This document shows, one piece after another, positions 31,167 through 40,920 of a DNA stretch of 64,000 bases (positions are counted from its first letter, which is position 1; each line of letters begins with the position of its first letter). The DNA lies in NCBI GenBank assembly GCA_014607495.2, contig CP053163.1, forward strand, positions 7,792,716 to 7,856,715, in the 5' to 3' direction. Both the position numbers and the translations under genes were made by a program. The notes below the pieces were generated by a model. The model saw only the letters and a list, made by a program, of their open reading frames with translations, did not search any database and was not told the origin of the DNA. This DNA is from Carposina sasakii. Lineage: Eukaryota > Arthropoda > Insecta > Lepidoptera > Carposinidae.

Positions 31167-34100
31167 TTATTCTTCTTCAGATGAATCAAATACCTCCAAA
31201 TTTGGAGATTCAGTCGCTGGTAACAAATTTCTATAGAATGTTTGGTAATGTAGAGGTATAGCATTTGTATTACACAGGCTAATTAAGTCTTTGAACAACG
31301 CGTCAGAAATAGGTAACAATTGAGCATATGCAAGTGGAAGTTCATTAACATCTACAGCATTGGCATTATTTGATTTGCGTGTGCGCGTCGTCGTCGTACG
31401 ATTTGTAGTGTCTAGTACCAAATATTCACTTTCGAAATCATATTTAAATAATAATTTATTTGGTGCATCGGGACTTGTTTTGATTTCTTTAATTTTTGAG
31501 AAAAATACTTTATGCCCGTTTGTGTCTTGTGACCAATTCTTGCTTGTCGTGACTTGACTTTTTAGGTTGTAAAAGTCATTTTGATTCATTTCTTTAATTA
31601 CAAACTTATTTTGTACTTTTGAATTCATGATTACTTCGTACAGTTGGTCAGGCGAGTACAATGTCTTATTTTTCATATTTTTCTCGATGCAGGCATGCAT
31701 TGAGTCGCCTTCGTTCTGAGTGTGGCCAGTTTGTAAAAACCTGTGTGTAACTTCTACGTTCAATACACGTGATACATAAATATACATCGCGAATATGAAC
31801 CGATTTCTGTTCTGGCCCGAACAATTATCTGAATACAGTGAAATTGACTTTATACCCCTGTTAACTTCAGATTTAATGAAGTGTAATAAGCAACTAGCGA
31901 TTTCATTCGCACCCCTTTTTGCAATTTGTGCATGCCATAGATAACAAAACCCTTGACGAGATATTAAATTGTACACAGTGAAATTGTATGCGGGGTATTT
32001 CCTTTTATAATGGAAAATATTCACATTAGATTGCGGTAAACTAAGAACCTTTTCCGAATCAAAAACAGCTACAGTTTTCACATTAGGATCTGCTGATTCT
32101 TTTTCACTATCCTTCATATTTCGTATGATGTTTTTATTTTTTATATGACTGTCATAATCCTCTTTCAGTTGTAATTTACTTTCTTCAGTTGAATTGTCGT
32201 ATTTGCTACATAAATTGCACAAATCCTTCTTCATCCGGAAAAAAGAAAGGTTAAAATGTGTATTAAATATTTGATTATATTGATATTCGCTTGCCACTTT
32301 AGTATTACGAAAGTTTTCATTTTCTGATATCCAATCTTTGTACAAACGATGCATTTTTGAGATATTTAAATCTTGTGACAAATATTGACGGCTGGAATTT
32401 TGTCTAAGATAGTGAGATTCGATACAAGGAAAGGACTGAATATGTTGAATTGCACTCTGTTCTGTTTCGCTGGCTGTTCTATGAGGTCTATTGGTATGTT
32501 TTCCTCGAAGGTCTGTTATTTGGTCCCCATTAGCATATTTATCAATGGCAGTGTAAACTGTTCTTTCTTTAATACCTAGCGTATTAAGAAACATAGTTTT
32601 GCACACTTTCAAATTAGTCACAAGGCATACATCGTTTTTTGACGGCAAATAATAAACCAGTGTACGATTTCGTTCACGCTTACGCTGAATTTTCATAACT
32701 TTAGGTTCTATAATCTCAGTGTTTTTCAAAATGAATTGCCATTGAGTTTCATGGTTACCACAAGCCCAAAATTGCTTAAATATTACCAACCTCCTGTCGC
32801 TGGGTATTTTTTTTAAAGCATTTAAGCTTACACTTGCAAGGCTCTTGCATCTGTTTTTGAGGCTGTTGACCTGTATTTAATTTGATTTTTTTTGTGTTTG
32901 AGACCATTTTTCGGGATTACGCTTTCTTTTTCTAGGATTTGTATTAGCTTCAGTTACTAACACTGGACGAGAATTCGTTGCTTCAGGTTCTGTGGTGGAA
33001 TTATATCCAGCTGGTAGAGTTTCAACGTGGCAGGCTATGATTGGAGGGTCTGAGTGAGGAACTATAGCTGTGGCAATTGAAGAGACCGGTGGAGTTCTAT
33101 CAGGGCTTGTAGATATAGGTTCTGTTTCAGGTTCTGTGAGAGTATTATGTCCAACTGGAAGAGTTTCGTCGTTATAACATGTTATGGATGTAGGTTCTGC
33201 TTCAGGTAGTATAGCCGGGGTATTTTCAAGAGTCTGTGGAGTTTTTGCAAGACTTGTAGATGTAAGTTCTTTTTCAGGTTCTGCGGCAGTATTATGTTCA
33301 ACTAACGGAAATTCGTCGCGACATGCTATGGATGCAGGCTCTGCTTCACGAAGCATGACCGTAGTACTTTCAAGAGTCAGCAGAGTTCTTGTAGGGCTTG
33401 TAGATATAGGTTCTGTTTCAGGTTCTGTGAGAGTATTATGTCCAACTGGAAGAGTTTCGTCGTTATAACATGTTATGGATGTAGGTTCTGCTTCAGGTAG
33501 TATAGCCGGGGTATTTTCAAGAGTCTGTGGAGTTTTTGCAAGACTTGTAGATGTAAGTTCTTTTTCAGGTTCTGCGGCAGTATTATGTTCAACTAACGGA
33601 AATTCGTCGCGACATGCTATGGATGCAGGCTCTGCTTCACGAAGCATGACCGTAGTACTTTCAAGAGTCAGCAGAGTTCTTGTAGGGCTAGTAAATGTAG
33701 GTTCTGTTTCAGGTTCTGCGGCAGTTATGCTCTTTTCAGGAAGTGGTGCATTATACCAGAACGTGGATACGGGTTCAAGATCGGCATCATTCGGCAAAGG
33801 ATTAACTCCTTCTATGTAATTTCCTGATGATACCGCTAAATTTTCATAACTGTCTTTGTTACCCATAGAAATTGTTTTTTGAGGATTAGATATAAAAACG
33901 ACAGTAGGTGACGCTATAAAAATTAAATTATTATAAGTGGTGGAAATTGGAGAAGAGAAAAGTGTAGAATTACCTAAGCAATCTTTCAAACTAAAATCGA
34001 AGTCATTCAATATTGAAGATGGTAAAGTATTGCCTAAGTCTGCTATCGGACTAGGACTCGAACTTGGTAAATATTCAGATACCGGTGGTGAAAATGGCTC

Positions 34101-34240
34101 TTCATTCGAAGACTCACTAATTCTGTAATTTACTGTAGATTGTCGTCTGCTACTTCGACTTGTTGACGGCGCGGTGTACATAATATCACCACGACTGACT
34201 TCATAATTTCCAGATGTTTGTTCTGCTTCTGTGTCGTCGT
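31167..34240 (-). pseudogene. Element 2 transposase, main exon, with two frameshifts
   Basis: The N-terminal part (34240 to about 32886) is rich in Ser, Thr, Pro and Glu and holds five 48-49 residue repeats, then a basic RKRKRNPEKW block. The C-terminal part (about 32807 to the stop at 31167) is the enzyme. Counting from the TTG at 32789, it has C191-x2-C194, D244 in VFDSEKVLSLP, D321 in LYSDNCSGQNRN and D362 in GHTQNEGDS. The two parts and the bridge between them lie in three different frames. The bridge, 32815-32885, encodes EPCKCKLKCFKK, whose Cys pattern matches element 1. The shifts fall in two runs of eight A (32886-32893 and 32807-32814), one needing a base more and the other a base less. 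They may be assembly errors or real mutations. Intact, the protein would be roughly 1,040 residues. The TTG at 32789 and the ATG at 34181 are probably not true starts. Confidence 0.8.
33102..33683 (-). repeat. 291-bp tandem duplication in the transposase N-terminal region
   Basis: Two adjoining 291-bp units (about 33102-33392 and 33393-33683) are almost identical, so the protein has a 97-residue segment twice in a row. Each unit itself holds two diverged 48-49 residue repeats, of the form EPE.E...TS...T..TLE followed by EAEP.SI.C.(D)E..LP(V)..HNT. The length is a multiple of three, so the frame is kept. The opposite-strand open frames here (33184-33468 and 33475-33819) are mirror images of this array. 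Confidence 0.85.
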
Positions 34241-34344
34241 CTGTAAATAAATTATTTTATTATAAAATGTAATATAAATAATATCATATTAAGTTGTTAC
34301 TAAAGACGTCTTGCTCACAAAATAAGGTAAGTTAAGGTAAGACA

Positions 34345-34435
34345 TTATTCTTTGTCTGACATCCTCGATGCCACAATTATTAGTGTCTATAGGACGAAAG
34401 GCTCCGGGTTCGATTCCCGGTCGGACAAACAAACA
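34345..34435 (+). repeat. tRNA-like SINE head in the element 2 intron
   Basis: GTCTGACATCCTC pairs with a 3' GGTCGGAC as an acceptor-like stem, and CCGGGTTCGATTCCCGG is a perfect B box and T arm. The middle is not tRNA-like, so this is a SINE head. Confidence 0.5.
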
Positions 34436-34564
34436 AACTTTACTAAACTGACTTGGGTCTGAGTGTACGTACCCCTTGCCAAATCCTTTACAGAATCCTT
34501 AGTTTAAGACCAGGTAATTAAAGTGATATGGCTGAGATTTTTAGATGTAAGTATATAAATATAA

Positions 34565-34660
34565 CGCCTCGTTAGTTTAGTGGTATAAGTCCTGGGTTCA
34601 ATTCCCGGGTTGAACAAACTTTGTGTCGGTTTTTTCGGACACAGATCGATTACTTTTATA
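34565..34660 (+). repeat. Second tRNA-like SINE head in the element 2 intron
   Basis: GCCTCGTTAGTTTAGTGGTA (A box) and CCTGGGTTCAATTCCCGGG (B box) lie too close together for a full tRNA. It is followed by GTGTCGGTTTTTTCGGACAC, a small hairpin. Confidence 0.55.
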
Positions 34661-34668
34661 TAAATATA

Positions 34669-34862
34669 CTAGCTTCCGCCCGCGGCTCCGCCCGCGTGGT
34701 ACCTACTTACGGGGATAAAAAGTAGCTTATGTTACTCGTGGATAACGTAGCTTTCGAATGGTGAAAGAACTTTTAAAATCGGTCCTGTAGTTTCGGAGCC
34801 TATTTATTACAAACAAACAAACAAAAAAATATTACCTCTCTATAATATTAGTATAGATTAAA
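34669..34862 (+). repeat. SINE-like repeat related to family B
   Basis: Starts CTAGCTTCCGCCCGCGGCTC and continues with GGGGATAAAAAGTAGC and AAAATCGGTCCTGTAGTTTC. It ends in (CAAA)n and TAATATTAGTATAGATTA, the tail also seen at 46705-46915. Confidence 0.7.
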
Positions 34863-35292
34863 CAATAATACCTAGTTAACGATTTTGAAAGTATCATGTA
34901 CCTAATATAAATATTTACAAATACACATTTTGTTATAACATCTATGGTATGTCTTTACAAATTAGAAATAAAATTACACGTTAGTAACAGAAATTAATTT
35001 TATAATAATAGACAGCGAATCATTCATATAGGTTCCCCTAGTTTGAGACCAGACGATTGCTGTAATTGTCTAGCGCACTTACATACTACTTGAACCACTA
35101 GCTGGCGGTAAGATAAAACATCGTGAGGAAACTGCACCTTCATTCATTTAGAATGTGTAACCACGATATTGTTTTGGTTCCGGTTACAAAGGTCGGACGA
35201 CAGTCGCTCAATGTTATTGATTATACAGTAAAACGTCATTGTGGAATAATTTATTTTTAGCTTTTATAAGAATTAAATCTAAATGTACTTAC

Positions 35293-35344
35293 CTATTAAC
35301 TTCAAAATTCTTCTCGCCCTACTGTGCTGTGTCCGGTTATACAT
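35293..35344 (-). CDS. Element 2 transposase, first exon (inferred)
   Basis: An ATG at 35344 opens 17 codons plus one base (MYNRTQHSRARRILKLI) and is followed by GTAAGT at 35292. The acceptor TTATTTACAG ends at 34241, and joining G to AC gives Asp and continues in frame as DDTEAEQTSGNYEVSRGD into the main exon. As in element 1, the exon is short and basic and the intron is phase 1. Upstream (35410-35560) is a GC-rich patch that may be the promoter. Confidence 0.65.
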
Positions 35345-36140
35345 TTTCAGGTCACTTTACTTTAAAATAAGAAGAAAAACCACTCAATTGTTGTTGTTTT
35401 GTTTTCGCAAATGCGTAAACGCAGCTATTACCTTGACCTAGAAACGGGCACTGACTGTCAAGCGCGTGGATACGCACCGCCCCCTCCCCCCTGCATCGAC
35501 GTATTCACGCTTATGTTCCCGCTGTCTACTCCCGCGCCGCTGTATCAAATCTTACGTCCCGGTGCAATGAAAATATTCTAGTGGAAGAAAGTAGTAATAA
35601 TTCTTATGTTACAGCCGTGCTGCAGTTTGTAGTCTTATGTTTCGACGTAAAGGAAAGTTTTTAGTGGAAAAAAGCAGTAATTGTTATTATTGTAATTTAT
35701 TTTAAGTTCATAAGAAGTAAACAGTCATACTGCTGTTTTTATTTTTTAAGTTTATCTTTTTGGTTAAGTAAGCGCATTTAAGATAATTTCCTTACCTAGT
35801 TAATATAACGAATAAAAAGATAATCGTGTATACAAGACTAGCGATGTAAAAAAAGCAAACGCATTTAAATCATAATATTTGTTACTATTTATTTTCTACA
35901 TTAAATTTTAGGTATAAACATATTATTAATTAATATGTCATATTTTTTAATTTATTATTTGCGTTATATCACATAATCTACTAATCCTTAAGAAAAAAAG
36001 TGATGGAATATAAATTCTCAAAACTATTTTCTTGAATTAATTCGTCAAATTAAACAAGAAAAACATGAAAAAAAAATTGCGTATGTATCTTTAAACGTAC
36101 TTTTCAAATATGATAAAATCGATGATTCAATGTAAATTCA

Positions 36141-36168
36141 CTTATGCCTATTTTCCACTGAGGGTACG
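36141..36168 (-). repeat. Element 2 right terminal inverted repeat
   Basis: Minus strand starts CGTACCCTCAGTGG and ends GGCATAAG; followed outside by ATTA. Confidence 0.9.
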
Positions 36169-36319
36169 ATTACTAGAGTAGAAGACAGACGTAAAATAAT
36201 AGCTCCTGATTTTATATGCTCGACTTGTACGTACATACATCTTTTCTTTTTTCATATGTAATATTATACTCGTTAGGTATATTCCAGTGTGTGCGCGATA
36301 AAGTATTAATATTATTATA

Positions 36320-36793
36320 CAGGTTGTTTGTGACAGCCAGGCAAATATTGATACCATGACTTGAAACCATGATTCTGAGGCGGAAAACACTGAAAAATTT
36401 CGCAGTAAAATTCCAAAATTTTCCAATTTTTTAAAATATTTTCAAGAAAAAAATAGTTTAATTCGTATAATTAGGCCTTAGATAATGATTTAAAAATAAA
36501 ATTTTAACCAAAAGATTTCAAAAAATGTTTACCTCAAAAAAGTTCAAATAAGTGATCAACCCTGAAGGAGAGTCTCAAGTGATCCAAAAAATAGCAATGT
36601 ATCACAAAATAACCAATAAGCCCATTTAATTAGTCACAGGATCGCCCGATACAATTGGCGCGGAGAACAAAGATTACTGATAATCAAATCAAAAATACAT
36701 TTCCTGCGAGTAATAACATGGTAGATAGTATAACTCAACACAATGGTACTTATTCAGGATTTCAATAGTTGTCTGGCTGTCACTCACACCCTG
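36320..36793. mobile_element. Foldback MITE, family F, copy 1 (TA duplication)
   Basis: 474 bp, starting CAGGTTGTTTGTGACAGCCA and ending with the complement of CAGGGTGTGAGTGACAGCCA; flanked by TA on both sides (36318-36319 and 36794-36795). A second copy is at 50021-50484 and a fragment at 56281-56450. TA duplications suggest mobilisation by a Tc1/mariner-type transposase. The open frame on the minus strand at 36148-36426 straddles its edge and is not a gene. Confidence 0.8.
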
Positions 36794-38280
36794 TATATTA
36801 ATATTATGTACCTAAATTAACTTGTAGATTTAACTTTAGGCAATTACATATGTGTCTCTCCATGTAAATGTGGTTGGCTTAGTTAATGGGAACGTCTGTC
36901 TATCAAACACAAATTAGATTTCTCGATGACAATGTGAACGTCGTGTTGTCTCTGCTCGCAAAATGGATTAATTACTTTGGAATAATCCTGTGACAAGCTT
37001 TTGTTAGTGATTATGTTCGCATAAAACAAAAGGTTATTTTATTTTGGCTATTATATAATTTATGTAGATAGACTACATGTATAGCTCAGGAACTTGGTAA
37101 CCAATTATTTTTTAATTGGAGTTGTAGCTGCATTTTATATACTTACTGATATTTATACGGTAAGTACGAGTATAGGCTGATTGATAACCGTGCTACTCAC
37201 GAACCGTGTGTATTTTATATTGAATATCTGTAATTGGTGATAGTGATGACTACTTCCGATAGATATCAATGGAAAAGAATTGTTCACTTGAAAAGCTCCA
37301 GTTACTACGATCCTCAGTAATGAGGGACCCGAGGGACTGATTAGAGAGAGAGATCTATCAAATTAAGCATTGATTAGCCTAAGTACTATTTTAATTGAAT
37401 TAAGGCAAGACTAAACAAACATCTTAAACTACAAAATAATTGAAAGAGCAGGTGTATTCAGTTTACCATAATAAACAAAAAAGTGGCATAAAAATCAAGG
37501 CTGAAGACAAACTTGGCAATTTCCATTTTCGGATACTCTTTATTGTGTGACACACTCCACTCCATCCTTTTGTTGTGAATGAATTAAACAATTTTGCATT
37601 CTATCTACTTCATTTAAGAGCCAGTTTTGCAAATAAATCTGGAGGGCAGGGAGGCAATTCCGCAAAAATTTTACGCCGAAATGCAACCACTAACGAACTG
37701 TTAACGAAACGCGGTGTGAATAAATATTTACTTAACGCTTGAGTAATCTATCTGTTTATATCTGTACATATAATAAGACTGTAAATAATCGCTGCTTGTG
37801 TACGCTAATCTCAGAAACGGCTTAAGGTGGGCTTAACCGATTTGTATGCAGTTTTCGGCAATATAGTGATGGGCATCACTTAACTTTAAATGTTTTTTGT
37901 TTGTTCGTTTGTTTGCAGCGAATAGTCTTCGAAATTATTCCACTAAAATGTATATTTCAGCACACAGAGGTCGCGACTACGAGTATGACAGAATAAAAAT
38001 AAATATCTGTTTCGTGCTGAAATATGTAATTATGTCACCGTAAAGGGATTATTGCTTCGTACCAAGCATCTACAACGGTTCCGTTTAAGGCTTCGCTCCG
38101 GCTCAATATTTTTGCGGAATCACACTCCTGGGTGGCATATGGTACCCATCTGAGTAACTAATGAGGTCAAAGCTAGGTGTTTCCCAAAGGGGTGACGTCT
38201 AGTTTGCGGTTTCTATACCTTTTCATATACTCGTAGATACTGTATTACCACTTTGTTGACTCAAGCTGAAACAAAATTAC
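36794..38280. other. No gene; one SINE fragment
   Basis: AT-rich. Around 37780-37890 is a diverged minus-strand family B piece (TAATCTCAGAAACGGCTTAA, then CAGTTTTCGGCAATATA). Otherwise nothing recognised. Confidence 0.4.
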
Positions 38281-38510
38281 CTGTGCTGATGAGGGCTTTG
38301 CTAGAATAGCAGATGCATTTCGTTCCGCACTTGTAATATGAGTCGACTAAGGAACTTAGGGGTGTTCCTTCAGGCGATGAGTAAGCAACTCGTTGTTCAT
38401 CAGTGGTACTGTCAGATGGACCCCGCTATATGCTAAACGTGGCTATAAGAGTCTCTTTTGTGATCTTGCAGGCTACCCCCTTTTGGGAACACAGTCGCGT
38501 GTATACAGGG
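38281..38510 (-). repeat. Family C repeat
   Basis: Plus strand runs CTGTGCTGATGAGGGCTTTG, GAGTCGACTAAGGAACTTAG, AACACAGTCGCGTGTATA; a nearly full-length inverted copy. Confidence 0.65.
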
Positions 38511-38534
38511 TGTGGTTGACAGCTGTTATATTCG

Positions 38535-38741
38535 TCCACTAGTGGACGCCCGCGACTCCGTCCGCGTGGACTGTAGAAAAAACAAAATGTTGAAATTATC
38601 CGGGATAAAAAGTAGCCTTTATGTTAAGTGGGACCTGTCACAATATATTCCTGAAAACTGCATCGAAAACTATCAGCCGTTTCTGAGATTACCATGCACA
38701 AACATCGATCCGTTACTTACAATTTTATTATATGTATAGAT
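38535..38741 (+). repeat. SINE-like repeat, family B
   Basis: GTGGACGCCCGCGACTCCGT, then AAATTATCCGGGATAAAAAG and GTGGGACCTGTCACAATATA, ending CGATCCGTTAC and TTATATGTATAGATTA. The open frame crossing it is a by-product. Confidence 0.75.
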
Positions 38742-39856
38742 TATAAATATATGTAAATAGTTTTAGAGCAAATACTAACATTTCTTACCTTTCAATATGA
38801 AATTATTTTGATAATACGTAAATATTTGGGTGTTTATTATGTTCGTTAGTCTTTCACGCTACAACCACCAAGTGGATATTGATAAAATTTGTAGTTATAC
38901 ATGTCGATTAAATATCAGAATAACAGTTCACGTGAATGAAGTCGCAGGCAACTTGGTTTATAATTTTATACTAAGTATAGAAACAACTTGTGACAGGTTA
39001 GAATGGATATTTATATTTAACCTTTACCTAGCTCTTAATAATTCAATAATGGGTTTTGGTTGTTTTTCCGCCGGGTTATTAAGTACGACCACGTTTTAAC
39101 AAGGTCATCTTTTATGGAAAAAATATAAAAGTATATCGACTAGAAATAAGATATTAAAAAACAATAGAGATTGAAAAAATTGGAAAAGTCCAAACAATCA
39201 ATACGCAAAAAGCGTTTATGTTGTAAGTTAACATTAAAAAATTGTGTTCCACAGCGCTCTATGTTAACTGTTCTTAGAATTTTTAAATGCCAAAAAAATT
39301 CTGTGCTGATGTGTGGCTGCACTAGAATACATCAGCTGCAAGTATGCTAATGCGATGCGAATAGTTGTGATGTGGTTTAAAAGCTTCAATTTTTACATAA
39401 TATCATGCCCTGTATAATGCCCTCGCTTTTCCAAAAAGTTTGCAAAATAGCTCGAAAAATAAACACAAGTCTCAGATTTTAGTTCCGTGTCATACCAATA
39501 AAGCATATACCATTATACTCATAGTTCACATTGGTCGCATGCCAACTCATATTTGCCAAGCTAACGCGAGGCATGTCATCGAATGGTTTCAGAGCATTTT
39601 CAGCGATATGTTTAGCTTGGTGATCTGTCACGTATTGTTGTCAAATATGTCGCGCCAAGCTCAATATTGGCATTTGAAGACGACTTGTAAATCGAGAATG
39701 TAGTACCTATGGAGAATTACAGATCTCTCTGTAAAATCATTTCTACTCCAAACATTATTTTTCAACGGACAACGAGCATCGGGTAAGCTATGGTAGGGTC
39801 AACTGAATTCTCTCTTCTTAAGTAGTTAAAAGCAAAAAGGGTAAGGATATTTTCAT
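38742..39856. other. No gene; one family C fragment
   Basis: 39300-39345 is a minus-strand family C end (CTGTGCTGATGTGTGGCTGC). The rest is AT-rich with no recognised coding or repeat content. Confidence 0.4.
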
Positions 39857-39970
39857 TGACCCGGTGGCTTAGTGGTTATAGCGGCTGGCACGGTTTGCAG
39901 TAGTCGTGGGTTCGATTCCCACTCGGGTGAGGAATTTTTTTCATTTTCTTTATTAATAATTTTATAATAT
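39857..39970 (+). repeat. tRNA-derived SINE
   Basis: ACCCGGTGGCTTAGTGGTTA (A box) and GTCGTGGGTTCGATTCCCAC (B box); the 5' ACCCGG and 3' CTCGGGT can pair like an acceptor stem. The sequence continues with GAGGAATTTTTTTCATTTTC and TTTATTAATAATTTTATAA, matching 16420-16497, so it is a dispersed SINE rather than a working tRNA gene. Confidence 0.65.
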
Positions 39971-40069
39971 ATAATATCTTGACTAAGATAAATTTATAAA
40001 AACAATTCCCCATTAATATAATCCGTTAGGATATATGAATAATTTTATAATATTTTCATTGTAAAAATC

Positions 40070-40275
40070 CTTGTGCTGATGCGGGGTTTACATACATCAG
40101 TGCACATCCTTCCTTGCAGGTCCCGAGAGTCGACTAAGAATCGCTGGCACATTTTCAGGCGATAAACTAGTAATTTGTCAATGATAATGATCTATCTTTG
40201 CTATACTTAAAGCTATGTGACCTCCTATATGACCTTACAGATCTGGCTATTAATTTCGTGAATGCAGCTGTGTGT
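40070..40275 (-). repeat. Family C repeat
   Basis: Plus strand starts CTTGTGCTGATGCGGGGTTT, with GAGAGTCGACTAAGAATC and GACCTTACAGATCTGGCTAT; ends near AGCTGTGTGTATATA. Confidence 0.6.
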
Positions 40276-40574
40276 ATATAAATGTAGATAAAGGGTCAAA
40301 GATGGAATACAAATAAAAAACAAAATATATACAAGCACAAAACTGTAATCACAAGTTTGTTGTTTCCATTGGCCAGAGGATCAAAGTTTATATTAAGAGC
40401 CAGCAGTCAAATAAAAGTCCCACGGTTGCTCCGCCCACATACCCCGCCACCCGCAATGCAAGGATACGCGTTAAGATCTGCGTAGTGTTAAAATTCGAAA
40501 TTCGCGCGCTTTCGAGCAGGCGGGTCAACGCTAGGTCAAACGCAGAGAACATAAAAACCCATAGAGTCGTTATT

Positions 40575-40920
40575 ATAATTGATTTCAATGTTATTCTTTA
40601 TTCTTTATTGCACATACACAAAAAGAAATATGGCATACAACATTAAAGAAGAGATGCATGTACAATGGCAAGCTTATCTCTACCAGAGATCTCTTCCAGC
40701 AAGCCAAGCAAGTAAAGAGAAATTGTTAACAACGGGGTAACATGTGCAATTAAACAAATTCTAAGAAACTACAAAACTACATTAAGAAAAAAAGGAGAAA
40801 AAACAAATGACAGCATATTCATATAATGGACAGGTAGTGATCCTTCAGCTTTTCCCTAAATGTGCCAACAGTGTGACAATCTCTAACCGTGTGGGGTAAT
40901 TCATTCCATTGTTATGTTTA
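40575..40920. repeat. Probable LINE 3' fragment
   Basis: TTCTTTATTGCACATACACA, GTACAATGGCAAGCTTATCT, CCAGAGATCTCTTCCAGCAA, then CTAACCGTGTGGGGTAATTC-ATTCCATTG. I recognise this combination as recurrent in lepidopteran LINE tails. No intact frame. Confidence 0.4.

Larger units (their letters stand above)
34241..35292 (-). other. Element 2 transposase intron (inferred, phase 1)
   Basis: A 1,052-bp interval with strong consensus splice sites at both ends. It contains two tRNA-like SINE heads and a family B-like SINE (34345-34862), which would lengthen the original intron without harming the gene. Confidence 0.6.
29912..36168 (-). mobile_element. Element 2: complete-length DNA transposon, 4-bp TSD
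   Basis: A 6,257-bp element with 28-bp inverted ends differing at two positions. The left end starts CGTACCCCCAGTGGAAAA; the right end, on the minus strand, starts CGTACCCTCAGTGGAAAA; both end GGCATAAG. ATTA lies directly outside each end (29908-29911 and 36169-36172). It carries one minus-strand transposase gene of the same type as element 1, with a repeat-rich N-terminal half, and SINEs nested in its intron. TIR sequences differ completely from element 1, so the two are separate families. The provisional superfamily (Sola) rests on the 4-bp duplication and DDD core. Confidence 0.9.

Noticed and set aside
33184..33819. Two plus-strand open frames starting MDVGSASGS
   Set aside because: They are the reverse-strand image of the duplicated transposase repeat array; their similarity to each other comes from the 291-bp duplication.
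34351..34428. Possible functional tRNA gene in the element 2 intron
   Set aside because: Acceptor-like and T-arm pairing exist, but the D and anticodon arms do not form.
39857..39930. Possible functional tRNA gene
   Set aside because: The B box is perfect, but the anticodon arm is poor and the 3' flank is shared with another copy at 16420, so it is a SINE head.
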